A stretch of DNA of 64,000 nucleotides from Bradyrhizobium sp. CER78 (lineage in GTDB: Bacteria > Pseudomonadota > Alphaproteobacteria > Rhizobiales > Xanthobacteraceae). The stretch is taken from contig NZ_JARVWP010000010.1 in the NCBI RefSeq assembly GCF_029846235.1, positions 62,001-126,000 on the forward strand. The letters are read 5' to 3'. Positions 17,692 to 26,937 of the stretch are shown piece by piece. The position numbers were made by a program, and so were the translations under genes. The notes under the pieces are model-generated. The model saw only the letters and a list, made by a program, of their open reading frames with translations, had not been told where the DNA came from and did not search any database. Every line of letters begins with the position of its first letter. Position 1 is the first letter of the stretch.

Positions 17692-17779
17692 CCGTCATTG
17701 CGAGGAGCGAAGCGACGAAGCAATCCATGTAACCGCGTACGCGGACAAATGGATTGCTTCGCTTCGCTCGCAATGACGG
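17692..17779. repeat. CCGTCATTGCGAG...CAATGACGG inverted repeat
   Basis: CCGTCATTGCGAGGAGCGAA at the left is mirrored by GCTTCGCTCGCAATGACGG at the right, with an inner GCAATCCAT/ATGGATTGC pair around a short loop. This is a well-known type of dispersed hairpin in Bradyrhizobium genomes. It lies between the 5'-nucleotidase and HDAC genes; the rest of that 260-base spacer has no gene. Confidence 0.8.
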
Positions 17780-17812
17780 AGATAGGCGGGTGTTCCAACG
17801 CCCGCACTTCAC

Positions 17813-19483
17813 TCAATTGATCCGCTCGATCCGCTTGCCGGCCGCCGGGCCGACCGGGCTGTTGGCCTTGAAGTAGGCATAGAGCGCATCGACGTCGTAG
17901 ATGCCGAACTGCTGCGCTGTCCCTTCCTTGAACACCGTGAAGCCGTCGCCGCCTTCGGCGAGATAATTGTTCACGGTGACGCGATAGCTCGCGGCCGGGT
18001 CGATCGGCTTGCCGTCGAGCGACATCCGCGCCGCGATGATGCGCGCGCCGTCACCCTTGCTCGCATCCCACGCATAGGCAAAACCCTTCGAGACCTGCAG
18101 GGCGCGCGGCCGCTTCGGGTCGGCCCATTGCTGCTCCAGCACGTCCTTGAGCTGCTTGCCGGTCAGCGTCATCGTCACCAGCTGGTTGCGGAACGGCTGG
18201 CTTGCGAAGATGTCGGCATAGGTGACCGCACCGTCGTCGCGCTTGACGATGTCGGTGCGCACGCCGCCGGGATTGGTGAAGGCGATTGCCGCGCCGCCAT
18301 TCGGCTCCGAAGCGGTCGCAGCGAGCTGCGCGTCGGCGACGATATCGCCGAGCACGCTTTCGCCGGTCTCGCCGGGCGTGCGCGACAGCGTTTCCGTGAC
18401 CGAGCCCGCCGCGCGGTTGGCGATCGGCGCGGCCAGCCGGTCATAGGATTCCAGGAGCGCGCTCTGCTCGGGATCCTTGGCGGTGCCGCCGATCTTCACG
18501 ATGGTGTTGTTGGCCTTGGCGCTGATCATGTCGTGGGTCTTCGGATCGAGCTGCAGATCGATCGCGGTGACCAGCGTGCCGTATTTGTCGCCTGACGTGA
18601 CGAGCCGTCCGTCGATCTCGCAGACATAGGCCTGGTGGGTGTGGCCGGAGATCACGACATCGACCGCGCGATCGAACTTCTTGACGATGTCGACGATCGG
18701 CCCGGAGATCCCGGGGCATTCATTATAGTCGCCGGTTGGAAAACCGCCTTCATGGATCAAGACCACGATCGCCTCGACGCCCTTCGCCTTCAACTCGGGA
18801 ACCAACGCATTGACGGTGTCGGCCTCGTCGCGGAATTCGAGGCTGGCGACGCCGGCCGGCGACACCAGGTTCGGCGTGTTCTTCAGCGTCAGACCGATGA
18901 AGGCGACCGGAACGCCGTCGAATTCCTTGATCTCATAGGGCGGAAACACCGGCTTGCCGGTGGCCTTGTCGATCGTGGAGGCGGCGAGATAGCGGAATTT
19001 GGCGCCCGTGAAGGGACGCGGCCCCTGGCACTTGTCGACCGGGTGGCAGCCGCCATTCTGCATCCGCAGCAGCTCGTCCTTGCCCTCGTCGAATTCGTGA
19101 TTGCCGACCGAGGAGATCGCAAGCCCCATCATCGAGAGCGACTCGATGGTCGGCTCGTCGTGAAACATCGCCGACAAAAACGGGCTCGCGCCGATCAGGT
19201 CGCCGGCCGCGACGAAGATGTTGTTCCTGTGTCCTTCGCGCAGCTGCTTGACGACGGTTGCCACGCGCTCGGAACCACCGGCGGGCACCATGATCTTCTT
19301 GGTCGCATCCGCAGGATCGGTGATGCGGATGCCGCCGGGCGGCGGCCGCAGATAGCCGTGGAAGTCGTTGATCGCGAGAATGCGCAAGTCGACCGGTGCG
19401 GCGCTCTGCGCCAGGCAAGGGCCAGTTGCGGCGAGGCCAAGCGCGAAGAGCGCGGCGAGGGGCGTGAGGCGGGGCTGTCTCAT
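17813..19483 (-). CDS. periplasmic 5'-nucleotidase / metallophosphatase
   Basis: Exported enzyme of 556 residues with a signal peptide (about 1-25, cleavage near CLAQSA). The calcineurin-like metal-binding blocks are present in order: INDFHGYL, GDLIGASP, SVGNHEFDEG, and ISGHTHQAY. The C-terminal 5'-nucleotidase domain carries NPGGVRTDI, QPFRNQLVTMTLTGKQLKDVL and the NNYLAEGGDGF substrate-binding motif. It would release nucleosides and phosphate from nucleotides in the periplasm. It stands alone, with repeats on its 3' side. Confidence 0.9.
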   Translation of the reverse strand: MRQPRLTPLAALFALGLAATGPCLAQSAAPVDLRILAINDFHGYLRPPPGGIRITDPADATKKIMVPAGGSERVATVVKQLREGHRNNIFVAAGDLIGASPFLSAMFHDEPTIESLSMMGLAISSVGNHEFDEGKDELLRMQNGGCHPVDKCQGPRPFTGAKFRYLAASTIDKATGKPVFPPYEIKEFDGVPVAFIGLTLKNTPNLVSPAGVASLEFRDEADTVNALVPELKAKGVEAIVVLIHEGGFPTGDYNECPGISGPIVDIVKKFDRAVDVVISGHTHQAYVCEIDGRLVTSGDKYGTLVTAIDLQLDPKTHDMISAKANNTIVKIGGTAKDPEQSALLESYDRLAAPIANRAAGSVTETLSRTPGETGESVLGDIVADAQLAATASEPNGGAAIAFTNPGGVRTDIVKRDDGAVTYADIFASQPFRNQLVTMTLTGKQLKDVLEQQWADPKRPRALQVSKGFAYAWDASKGDGARIIAARMSLDGKPIDPAASYRVTVNNYLAEGGDGFTVFKEGTAQQFGIYDVDALYAYFKANSPVGPAAGKRIERIN

Positions 19484-19578
19484 GACCTGTCCAAGGCTTT
19501 ACACAATCATGGAACACACGATCATGGCGCGACGCCACTACAATTTTGCGACGCTTCGTTTCAATCCCGACGCTTCGT

Positions 19579-20343
19579 TCAATCCTTGGGGCGCGCCATG
19601 AACGCCTTGAAAGCGGCGATCGCTTCCTTGGAGCGCATCCGTTCGCTGAACAAATGGTTCTCCTGCTCGATGCGGCGGGTGACGTCCTCCGGCGGCAGCC
19701 GGATCAGCCGCCGCGAGGTCGCCACCGCCTCGGCCGGCAGCGCGCAGATCTCGCGCGCCACCTTGTGCGCCTCGACCTCGGCATGTCCCGGCGCCACCAC
19801 GGTGTTGACGAAACCGGCGACGCGGGCGTCGTCGGCCGACATGGTGCGGCCCATCACCAGCATCGCGAAGGCGCGCTGGTGGCCCATCATGCGCGGCATC
19901 AACAGGCTGGAGGCGCCTTCCGGCACCAGGCCGAAATTGGAGAAGGGCGTCGAGAACAGCGCGGTCTTGCTGGCCAGCACATAGTCGCAGTGAAACAGCA
20001 TCGTGGTGCCGATGCCCATCGCGACGCCGTCGACGGCGGCGATGATCGGCTTCACATTGTGGGCCAATGAATACAGGAATTTGACGAGGTCGGAGGCGGG
20101 CGGCGTTTCTCCGGTCGAGGTGCCCTCTGCGAGCAAATCCTCGATGTCGTTGCCGGCGGTGAACACGCCGGAGCCGCCGGTGATGATCAGGCAGCGGATC
20201 TTCGGATTGTTCTGCGTCTTGTCGATCGCGTCGCTGATCGCGCGAAACATCTCCTGGGTGATCGCGTTCTTCTTCTCGGGCCTGCGCAGCCGGATCACGC
20301 GCGTGGCGGCTTCGTCGGTGACTATGACATGCGCGGTCATCAA
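19579..20343 (-). CDS. enoyl-CoA hydratase/isomerase family protein
   Basis: Crotonase-fold protein of 254 residues. The oxyanion-hole segments are FTAGNDIEDLL (about 61-71) and AVDGVAMGIGTTMLFHCDY (about 105-123). A glutamate in PEGASSLLMPRMMG (about 142-155) matches one catalytic position of hydratases. The C-terminus has the typical FSERMRSKEAIAAFKAFMARP. Likely role in fatty acid or aromatic acyl-CoA breakdown; no pathway partners adjoin it. Two adjacent ATG codons open the frame; the first has GGGACGG seven bases upstream. Confidence 0.87.
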   Translation of the reverse strand: MMTAHVIVTDEAATRVIRLRRPEKKNAITQEMFRAISDAIDKTQNNPKIRCLIITGGSGVFTAGNDIEDLLAEGTSTGETPPASDLVKFLYSLAHNVKPIIAAVDGVAMGIGTTMLFHCDYVLASKTALFSTPFSNFGLVPEGASSLLMPRMMGHQRAFAMLVMGRTMSADDARVAGFVNTVVAPGHAEVEAHKVAREICALPAEAVATSRRLIRLPPEDVTRRIEQENHLFSERMRSKEAIAAFKAFMARPKD

Positions 20344-20685
20344 GCCGTCCCAGGGTCGGCCGGCATCGTCGCCGGTGGAGGTCGTGACCGCTATCCTACA
20401 TCATCCCGTGCAGGCCCCAAGGGTTCAGACGCGTTCTGGATCGCTTTTCCCCCTGCGCGCGCATGAGAACAGCGCAGGGCAGTTAACCGGATTTTGCCAT
20501 GCCTGGCCGGGCACTGCGCAAGTCCGACCCGCGCCACGATCGGCAGCGCTCGCGAGGAGTTCAGGCGACCGCGAGAAACAATCCGCAGGCCGGGGCATTC
20601 CCTCGATGGACCGGCAGGTGCGCGCGGAGTCGCCGGTTCCGCCCGCCAAGGTGCGGCTCGGCGTGACACGTAGAAGGAGAGCGGC
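20344..20685. other. intergenic region upstream of paoABC
   Basis: 342 bases between divergent genes. No open frame with support. It should hold the promoters of both the enoyl-CoA hydratase and the pao operon, but I could not identify reliable elements. Confidence 0.5.
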
Positions 20686-21327
20686 ATGCAAATCTCAGGA
20701 CGTTTGGAACTATCCCGGCGCCATCTGTTGATTGTGGGAGCCGCCTCGCTTGCGGCGTCGTCGGTCGCAACGCCGCCGGCTGCGGCCGCCCAACCTGCTG
20801 CGATCGGAGCGCCCGTGATGACGCGAGTATCCTTTGATGTGAACGGCGAAACCCATCAGCTCGAGCTCGATACCAGGACCACCCTGCTCGATGCGTTGCG
20901 TGAGCACCTGCACCTGACTGGCACCAAGAAGGGCTGCGACCACGGCCAATGCGGCGCCTGCACGGTGATCGTCGATGGACGGCGGATCAATTCCTGCCTG
21001 ACGCTCGCCGTGATGCATCACGGCGACGAGATTACGACGATCGAGGGTCTCGGCACGCCGGACGGGCTGCATCCGCTGCAGGCGGCGTTCGTCGAGCATG
21101 ACGGCTATCAATGCGGCTATTGCACGCCCGGCCAGATCTGCTCTGCGGTCGGCGTGCTGGCCGAAGTCAAGGCCGGCATCCCGAGCCATGTCACGGCCGA
21201 TTTGAATGCGCCGCTGCGATTGACCAATGCCGAGCTTCGCGAGCGCATGAGCGGCAACATCTGCCGCTGCGGCGCCTATTCCAACATCGCCGAGGCGATC
21301 AGCGAGGTCGCCGGGAGGAGCGCATGA
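20686..21327 (+). CDS. paoA: aldehyde oxidoreductase 2Fe-2S subunit, Tat-exported (PaoA-like)
   Basis: Iron-sulfur subunit of a periplasmic molybdenum aldehyde oxidoreductase, 213 residues. The N-terminus has a twin-arginine signal (SRRHLLIVGAASLAASS, about 10-26), so the folded complex would be exported by Tat. The plant-type 2Fe-2S cluster is CDHGQCGACTV with a following C in NSCLTL; the second cluster is GYCTPGQ and NICRCGAY. It is the first gene of a paoA-paoB-paoC operon with ATGA overlap to paoB. Electrons pass from the Mo site through these clusters to FAD. Confidence 0.9.
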   Translation: MQISGRLELSRRHLLIVGAASLAASSVATPPAAAAQPAAIGAPVMTRVSFDVNGETHQLELDTRTTLLDALREHLHLTGTKKGCDHGQCGACTVIVDGRRINSCLTLAVMHHGDEITTIEGLGTPDGLHPLQAAFVEHDGYQCGYCTPGQICSAVGVLAEVKAGIPSHVTADLNAPLRLTNAELRERMSGNICRCGAYSNIAEAISEVAGRSA

Positions 21328-22274
21328 GATCGTTCAGCTATGAGCGTGCCACCTCGCCGGGCGCAGCCGCCGCTGCCGCCGCCGGTACCGCGAACGCCAA
21401 GTTCATTGCGGGTGGTACCAACCTGCTCGACCTGATGAAACTCGAGATCGAGACGCCGGCGCATCTGATCGACGTCAACGGCCTCGCGCTCGACCGTATA
21501 GATGAAACGGCGGACGGCGGCTTGCGGATCGGCGCGCTGGTGCGCAACACCGATCTCGCTGCGGATCGGCGCGTGCGCCGCGACTATGCAGTCCTGTCAC
21601 GCGCGCTGCTTGCGGGCGCGTCGGGCCAGCTGCGCAACAAGGCGACGACCGCGGGCAACCTGTTGCAGCGGACGCGCTGTCCATATTTCTACGACGCCAA
21701 TCTGCCCTGCAACAAGCGCAAGCCCGGCAGCGGCTGTGCCGCGATCGGCGGCTTCAGCCGCCAGCATGCGGTGATCGGTGCCAGCGAGGCCTGCATCGCG
21801 ACCCATCCGAGCGACATGGCGGTGGCGATGCGCGTGCTCGACGTCGTGGTCGAGACCGTACGGCCGGACGGCGCCACGCGCAGCATCCCGATCGCCGATT
21901 TGCATCGCCTGCCCGGCGACAGTCCGGAGATCGAAACCACCCTGCAACCCGGTGAATTGATCACTGCGGTGGCGCTGCCGAAACCTGTCGGCGGCACGCA
22001 AGCCTATCGCAAGGTGCGCGATCGCGCCTCTTATGCGTTCGCGCTGGTCTCGGTTGCTGCGATCGTGCAGGGCGACGGCACCGGCCGCGTCGCGCTCGGC
22101 GGCGTCGCGCACAAGCCGTGGCGGGTCGAGGCGGCGGAATCCGAATTGCCCCGTGGCGCCAAGGCCGTCACGGCGCGGCTGCTCGCCGATGCAAAGCCGA
22201 CCAAGGACAATGCGTACAAGCTGCCACTCGCCGAGCGAACGCTGGCAGCGGTGCTGCGCGAGGCCAGGGGCTAA
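21324..22274 (+). CDS. paoB: aldehyde oxidoreductase FAD-binding subunit (PaoB-like)
   Basis: FAD subunit of the xanthine dehydrogenase-family complex, 316 residues from the ATG overlapping the paoA stop (ATGA). The FAD pyrophosphate-binding motif is KFIAGGTNLLDLMK (about 26-39), followed by GASGQLRNKATTAGNLLQ. A cysteine-rich insertion (CPYFYDANLPCNKRKPGSGC and a later C) matches the additional 4Fe-4S cluster known in the E. coli PaoB family. The C-terminal CO-dehydrogenase flavoprotein domain starts near 200. Partners are paoA and paoC. Confidence 0.9.
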   Translation: MRSFSYERATSPGAAAAAAAGTANAKFIAGGTNLLDLMKLEIETPAHLIDVNGLALDRIDETADGGLRIGALVRNTDLAADRRVRRDYAVLSRALLAGASGQLRNKATTAGNLLQRTRCPYFYDANLPCNKRKPGSGCAAIGGFSRQHAVIGASEACIATHPSDMAVAMRVLDVVVETVRPDGATRSIPIADLHRLPGDSPEIETTLQPGELITAVALPKPVGGTQAYRKVRDRASYAFALVSVAAIVQGDGTGRVALGGVAHKPWRVEAAESELPRGAKAVTARLLADAKPTKDNAYKLPLAERTLAAVLREARG

Positions 22275-22291
22275 GATCAAGGGCTTAGATC

Positions 22292-24493
22292 ATGCGTTTT
22301 GAACATCCCGCGACGTTCAATCCGATCGACCAACTCAAGGTGATCGGCCATCCGACCAGCCGGATCGAAGGACCGCTGAAGACCACCGGCACCGCGCCTT
22401 ACGCCTATGAACGCCACGACGTCGTGCCCAACCAGGCCTATGGCTACGTGATCGGATCCGCCATCGGCAAAGGCCGGATCGCGGCGATCGATCTTGAGGC
22501 GGCAAAGGGGGCGCCCGGCGTGCTCGCGATCGTCACGGCCGAGAACGCCGGCAAGCTCGGCAAGGGCGAACGCAATGCGGCGCCGCTGCTCGGCGGGCCC
22601 GAGATCGCGCATTACCATCAGGCCGTTGCCATCGTCGTCGCCGGAACCTTCGAGCAGGCTCGCGCCGCAGCGCAACTGGTCCGCATCGATTACGCGAAGG
22701 GCGACGGCCGGTTCGATCTTGCCGCCGGACGCGACGAGGCCATCGCACCGCATCCGTCGTTCGGCGGCCCCGCGGACACCGCGGTCGGCGATTTTGCCGC
22801 CGCCTTCGCGGCGGCGCCGGTGCAGCTCGATGCCACCTACGCCACGCCCGATCAGAGCCACGCGATGATGGAGCCGCACGCGTCGATCGCGGCCTGGGAT
22901 GGCGACAAGCTCACGGTCTGGACCTCCAACCAGATGATCGCCTGGGGCGCGGAGGACATGGCCAAGACGTTAGGCATCCCCAGGGACAACGTTCGTCTGG
23001 TTTCGCCCTATATCGGCGGCGGCTTTGGCGGCAAGCTGTTCCTGCGCGCCGACGTGCTGCTCGCCGCGCTCGGCGCGCGCGCGGCACGCCGCCCGGTCAA
23101 GGTGGCGCTGCAACGCCCGCTGATGTTCAACAACACGACGCATCGTCCAGCTACGATCCAGCGTATCCGCATCGGCGCCGAGCGTGACGGCAGGATCACC
23201 GCGATCGGTCACGAGAGCTGGTCCGGCAATGTCAGCGGTGGCGAGCCGGAGACGGCGGTGAGCCAGACGCGGCTGCTCTATGCCGGCGCCAACCGGATGA
23301 CGGCAACGCGGCTCGCGGCGCTCGATCTGCCCGAGGGCAACGCGATGCGCGCGCCCGGCGAGGCCTCCGGCATGATGGCGCTCGAGATCGCGATCGACGA
23401 GCTCGCCGACAAGCTCGGCATTGATCCAGTCGCGCTGCGTATCGCCAACGACACCCAGGTCGATCCGGAGCATCCACAGCGGAAGTTCTCGCAGCGTCAG
23501 CTCGTGCAGTGTCTGAACGAGGGCGCCGCGCGGTTCGGTTGGAGCAAGCGCAATCCGAAACCGAGCCAAGTCCGCGACGGCCGCTGGCTGATCGGCATGG
23601 GCGTTGCCGCGGCTTTCCGCAACAATCTCGTGACCAAATCGGCCGCGCGCGTTCGTCTCGACCGGCAGGGGAGGGTGACGGTCGAAACCGACATGACCGA
23701 TATCGGCACCGGGTCCTACACCATCATCGCGCAGACCGCCGCTGAGATGATGGGTGTGCCGCTCGAGGAGGTCTCGGTTCGGCTCGGCGATTCCGACTTT
23801 CCGGTGTCCTGCGGCTCGGGCGGGCAATGGGGCGGCAACAACTCCACCGCCGGTGTTTATGCGGCCTGCGTCAAGCTGCGCGAGGCCATTGCGCAGAAGC
23901 TCGGCTTCAATTCCGCGGAGGCGGTATTCGCCGACGGCGTGGTTCGGTCCGGCAACCGCAGCGTGTCACTGGCCCAGGCGGCAGCCGGAGGCGATCTCGT
24001 GGCGGAGGACGCTATCGAGTATGGCGATCTCGCCAAGACCTACCAGCAATCGACCTTTGGCGCTCACTTCGTCGAGGTCGGCGTGGATGCGGACACCGCG
24101 GAGATCCGCGTGCGGCGGATGCTGGCGGTGTGCGCGGCGGGCCGCATCCTCAATCCGAAGGCGGCCCGCAGCCAGGTGATCGGTGCAATGACCATGGGTG
24201 TCGGCGCCGCTCTGATGGAGGATCTGGTGGTCGACAAGCGTCATGGCCTGTTCATCAATCACGATCTTGCCGCCTACGAGGTGCCGGTCCATGCCGACAT
24301 TCCGCACCAGGACATGATATTTCTCGACGAGACTGATCCGATCTCGTCGCCGATGAAGGCCAAGGGCGTCGCCGAGCTCGGCATCTGCGGCGTCGCCGCC
24401 GCGGTCGCCAATGCGGTCCATAACGCCACCGGCGTGCGCGTGCGCGACTATCCGATCACGCTCGACAAGCTGATTGCAGCGATGCCGGTCTAG
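22292..24493 (+). CDS. paoC: aldehyde oxidoreductase molybdopterin subunit (PaoC-like)
   Basis: Catalytic subunit of 733 residues binding molybdopterin cytosine dinucleotide; oxidises aldehydes to carboxylic acids. The N-terminal a/b hammerhead domain is followed by the two MoCo-binding domains: YIGGGFGGKLF, GNAMRAPGEASGMMALE and GSGGQWGGNNSTAG contact the cofactor. The catalytic glutamate is in AKGVAELGICGVAAA near the end. No signal peptide is present, consistent with co-export with the Tat-bearing PaoA. Its stop TAG shares the CTAG palindrome with the stop of the convergent hydrolase. Confidence 0.9.
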   Translation: MRFEHPATFNPIDQLKVIGHPTSRIEGPLKTTGTAPYAYERHDVVPNQAYGYVIGSAIGKGRIAAIDLEAAKGAPGVLAIVTAENAGKLGKGERNAAPLLGGPEIAHYHQAVAIVVAGTFEQARAAAQLVRIDYAKGDGRFDLAAGRDEAIAPHPSFGGPADTAVGDFAAAFAAAPVQLDATYATPDQSHAMMEPHASIAAWDGDKLTVWTSNQMIAWGAEDMAKTLGIPRDNVRLVSPYIGGGFGGKLFLRADVLLAALGARAARRPVKVALQRPLMFNNTTHRPATIQRIRIGAERDGRITAIGHESWSGNVSGGEPETAVSQTRLLYAGANRMTATRLAALDLPEGNAMRAPGEASGMMALEIAIDELADKLGIDPVALRIANDTQVDPEHPQRKFSQRQLVQCLNEGAARFGWSKRNPKPSQVRDGRWLIGMGVAAAFRNNLVTKSAARVRLDRQGRVTVETDMTDIGTGSYTIIAQTAAEMMGVPLEEVSVRLGDSDFPVSCGSGGQWGGNNSTAGVYAACVKLREAIAQKLGFNSAEAVFADGVVRSGNRSVSLAQAAAGGDLVAEDAIEYGDLAKTYQQSTFGAHFVEVGVDADTAEIRVRRMLAVCAAGRILNPKAARSQVIGAMTMGVGAALMEDLVVDKRHGLFINHDLAAYEVPVHADIPHQDMIFLDETDPISSPMKAKGVAELGICGVAAAVANAVHNATGVRVRDYPITLDKLIAAMPV

Positions 24494-25218
24494 CCGCGCC
24501 CGACGAACGAGCCGATGCCGCGGCCGATCGCTGCGCCGTGCTGCAAGAGCGCGCCGAGATGATCGCCGGGGACCGACATCTCGTAAAGGCCGTTCTCCGC
24601 GGCAAAACGTTGCATCGGCGCATGCGGTCCGTCGTCCTGTCCGTTCCACAGCAGCACCGGCACGCGCGAGGACAGCACGGCATCCTTGGCGCCGTCGACC
24701 TGGCCGAGCGCATCGAAGCAGGCACGCACGCCGCCTTCGAGATCGGGCGTCACCCATTCGGCAAGCTCCGGCACGGTGCGGCGGGCGAAGGTGATGAAGG
24801 CGCCATAGGTCAGCGGGCCGGCATTGCCGCGCGGCAGTCCGGTGAGAAAGTCCCAGCCGCCGATCGCAAGCGAAGCCAGCCGCGCCGGGAAAAACCGGGC
24901 GACGCCGACCGCGACCCAGCCGCCCATCGAATGTCCGACCACATGGGCACGCTCGTCGCCGAGATCGTCGATCACGGCAACGATGTCGCCGGCGCGCTGT
25001 GCCTGATCGTAGAACCCGGGATCGGCGGGCTTGTCGCTCAAGCCGTGTCCGAGCGAATCGACACAGGCCACGCGGAAGCGATCGGCAAGCGCGTCGACCA
25101 CGCCGCATTGCTTCCAGCTCGCGGCGTCGAGCAGCAGGCCGTGCTGCAGCACGATCAGCGGCCCGGATCCTTCGACGGTGTAATGGATGCGCTGGCCCCG
25201 ATGATTGGCAAAAGGCAT
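24490..25218 (-). CDS. alpha/beta hydrolase
   Basis: Cytoplasmic alpha/beta hydrolase of 242 residues. The oxyanion motif is LQHGLLLDAASW (about 25-36), the nucleophile elbow GHSMGGW (about 94-100), an acidic residue follows around NGQDDGPH, and the catalytic histidine is in PGDHLGALL near the C-terminus, so the triad appears complete. Substrate unknown; esterase or lactonase-like. It is convergent with paoC, sharing four bases at the stop codons (CTAG), so their transcripts overlap at their 3' ends. Confidence 0.85.
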   Translation of the reverse strand: MPFANHRGQRIHYTVEGSGPLIVLQHGLLLDAASWKQCGVVDALADRFRVACVDSLGHGLSDKPADPGFYDQAQRAGDIVAVIDDLGDERAHVVGHSMGGWVAVGVARFFPARLASLAIGGWDFLTGLPRGNAGPLTYGAFITFARRTVPELAEWVTPDLEGGVRACFDALGQVDGAKDAVLSSRVPVLLWNGQDDGPHAPMQRFAAENGLYEMSVPGDHLGALLQHGAAIGRGIGSFVGRG

Positions 25219-25332
25219 GTACTGAGTTCCCCACGTTACACCGTCAGGTGAGCGTGCAGACGGGCCGTTTCAAGACCTCGTTCCGAATTGGGAACCATTC
25301 CGCATGGCGTTGTCGCGAACGGAACCTCGTCC

Positions 25333-25896
25333 TCAGCCACCCCACACGGCCGTCTCGCTCCAGCCGAGCTCCTTGAACTCGGCCTCCCGGAGCGGGGCTT
25401 CGCCGGCGGCAAAGAATTCGTCGAGCTGCGGCGGCTTGACCGTGGTTTCGGACAGCATCGCGTGAGCCTGGCCGCGATGATGGATCTGATGCTGGAACAG
25501 ATGCATCAGCAGGCGGTCGCGCCGCTCGGTTTGTACCGATGTGTCGCGATTGACCTTGACGACGTCATCGAGCTGCCCGGCCGTCAGCGCCTCGCAGTGC
25601 GCGATCAAGCGCCGGTCGACCGCAGCCTGCGCCGCTTGCACCTCCGCGACCAACGGGTAGGGCACCTCGTTGGCCCATGCCGCCGGCCCGAGCCAGCCAC
25701 CCTCGAGCGCGTCGACATAGAAGAGATCGATGACATGGATGTGGTTCAGCGTCGCCTGCAGGCTCGGGAAGAACCCGGTCCGCGCCGCCGCGAACTCCGC
25801 CTGGCTGAGACCGGCGCATGCCGTGAGCAGGCGATGATTGGCCCAGGCATTATTGTAGGCAAAAGCTCGAAAAGTCTGAACGAGGCTCGCAGGCAT
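25333..25896 (-). CDS. DinB family protein
   Basis: Four-helix DinB-fold protein of 187 residues. The three metal-binding histidines are suggested by the H in WANHRLL (N-terminal helix), and the pair in LFQHQIHHRGQAH (about 130-142), the usual DinB/YfiT pattern. Members are metal-dependent, often thiol-dependent, transferases or of unknown role. ATG 25896 is preferred because the extra 18 codons upstream are not family-like. Divergent from the VOC gene with 237 bases between. Confidence 0.85.
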   Translation of the reverse strand: MPASLVQTFRAFAYNNAWANHRLLTACAGLSQAEFAAARTGFFPSLQATLNHIHVIDLFYVDALEGGWLGPAAWANEVPYPLVAEVQAAQAAVDRRLIAHCEALTAGQLDDVVKVNRDTSVQTERRDRLLMHLFQHQIHHRGQAHAMLSETTVKPPQLDEFFAAGEAPLREAEFKELGWSETAVWGG

Positions 25897-26133
25897 TTCG
25901 GTCCTCACTGCATCGCGTGATCTTAGAGCGCTTTCGAGGCAAGTGGACACCCGTTCACGTGAAGAGAACGCGTCAAATGCGCCAATACAAGAATCTCTAG
26001 ACGGGCGCCTCGGCCAGCCGGCCGACGCGCGACAGCATCAGCTTCAGGACCGGGGATTGTTGGCGCTTGCACAATGAGGTGATCCTCGCATAGCTAGTCG
26101 GGTCCGGAGACTATGTGTGAGGGCGGCAGGCAA

Positions 26134-26826
26134 ATGCAACTCGCGAAGAATGTGATCGACATCGGCCTCTCGACGAACAATCTCGAGCCGATGCTGCATT
26201 TCTGGCAGCAGGATGCCGGGCTTCGCTTCGATCATGTGCTGCCGATCCGGCGCGGGCAGAAGCAGTATCGGCACGACGCGCACGGCTTGGTCATCAAGCT
26301 CAACCATCATGTCGAGCCGCTGCCCGACGCGGCACCGAGCGGCTATCGCGAGCTGATCGTTGCGCGCGAGGGCGTTACCGCGCCGCAGCGCATGGCCGAT
26401 CCCGACGGCAACAGCGTTTGTCTGGTCGCACCCGGACATGACGGCATCACCCAGATCGCCATCGCGATGGCGGTGCGCGACCTCGCCGCGCACCGCAGGT
26501 TCTACGGCAACATCCTCGGCTTCGTCGAGCAATCATGGTCGGGCGGCCCGGCCTTCCGCCTCGGCGAAAGCCTGATCCTGCTCAGGGAAGATCGCGCCGC
26601 GAGCGTCGATCAAACTCGGCAGGCGCGCGGCTGGCGCTATATCACGTTGCAGGTCGCCGACATCGACGCCGTGCATGAGGAACTGCGCGCGAAGGGCGTA
26701 CGCGAAGGCCTCGCGCCGGTGACGCTCGGCGAGGTCGCGCGGATTTCCATGATCCTCGATCCCGACGGCAACTGGATCGAGCTGTCCCGCCGCGCGTCGA
26801 TCGTCGGTAGCCTGTCCGACGATTAG
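26134..26826 (+). CDS. VOC (glyoxalase/bleomycin resistance-like) family protein
   Basis: Two-module vicinal-oxygen-chelate protein of about 230 residues. The first beta-alpha-beta-beta-beta module (about 1-105) ends in RMADPDGNSVCLV; the second (about 115-225) begins MAVRDLAAHRRFYGNILGF and ends MILDPDGNWIELS. Conserved H/E metal positions are plausible (DIGLS..., WIELS). It could be a lyase, dioxygenase or resistance-type protein; function not assignable. An alternative start seven codons upstream exists at 26113. Confidence 0.82.
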   Translation: MQLAKNVIDIGLSTNNLEPMLHFWQQDAGLRFDHVLPIRRGQKQYRHDAHGLVIKLNHHVEPLPDAAPSGYRELIVAREGVTAPQRMADPDGNSVCLVAPGHDGITQIAIAMAVRDLAAHRRFYGNILGFVEQSWSGGPAFRLGESLILLREDRAASVDQTRQARGWRYITLQVADIDAVHEELRAKGVREGLAPVTLGEVARISMILDPDGNWIELSRRASIVGSLSDD

Positions 26827-26937
26827 ACGGACGCATCCGCACGACCGAGGTGCGGATCCCATCCAAATTCTCTGCCCGTCGAGCGGCGCCGATGGTATGA
26901 TCCGGGCGGACACAGTCTCCGTTTTGATGATCGCTTC

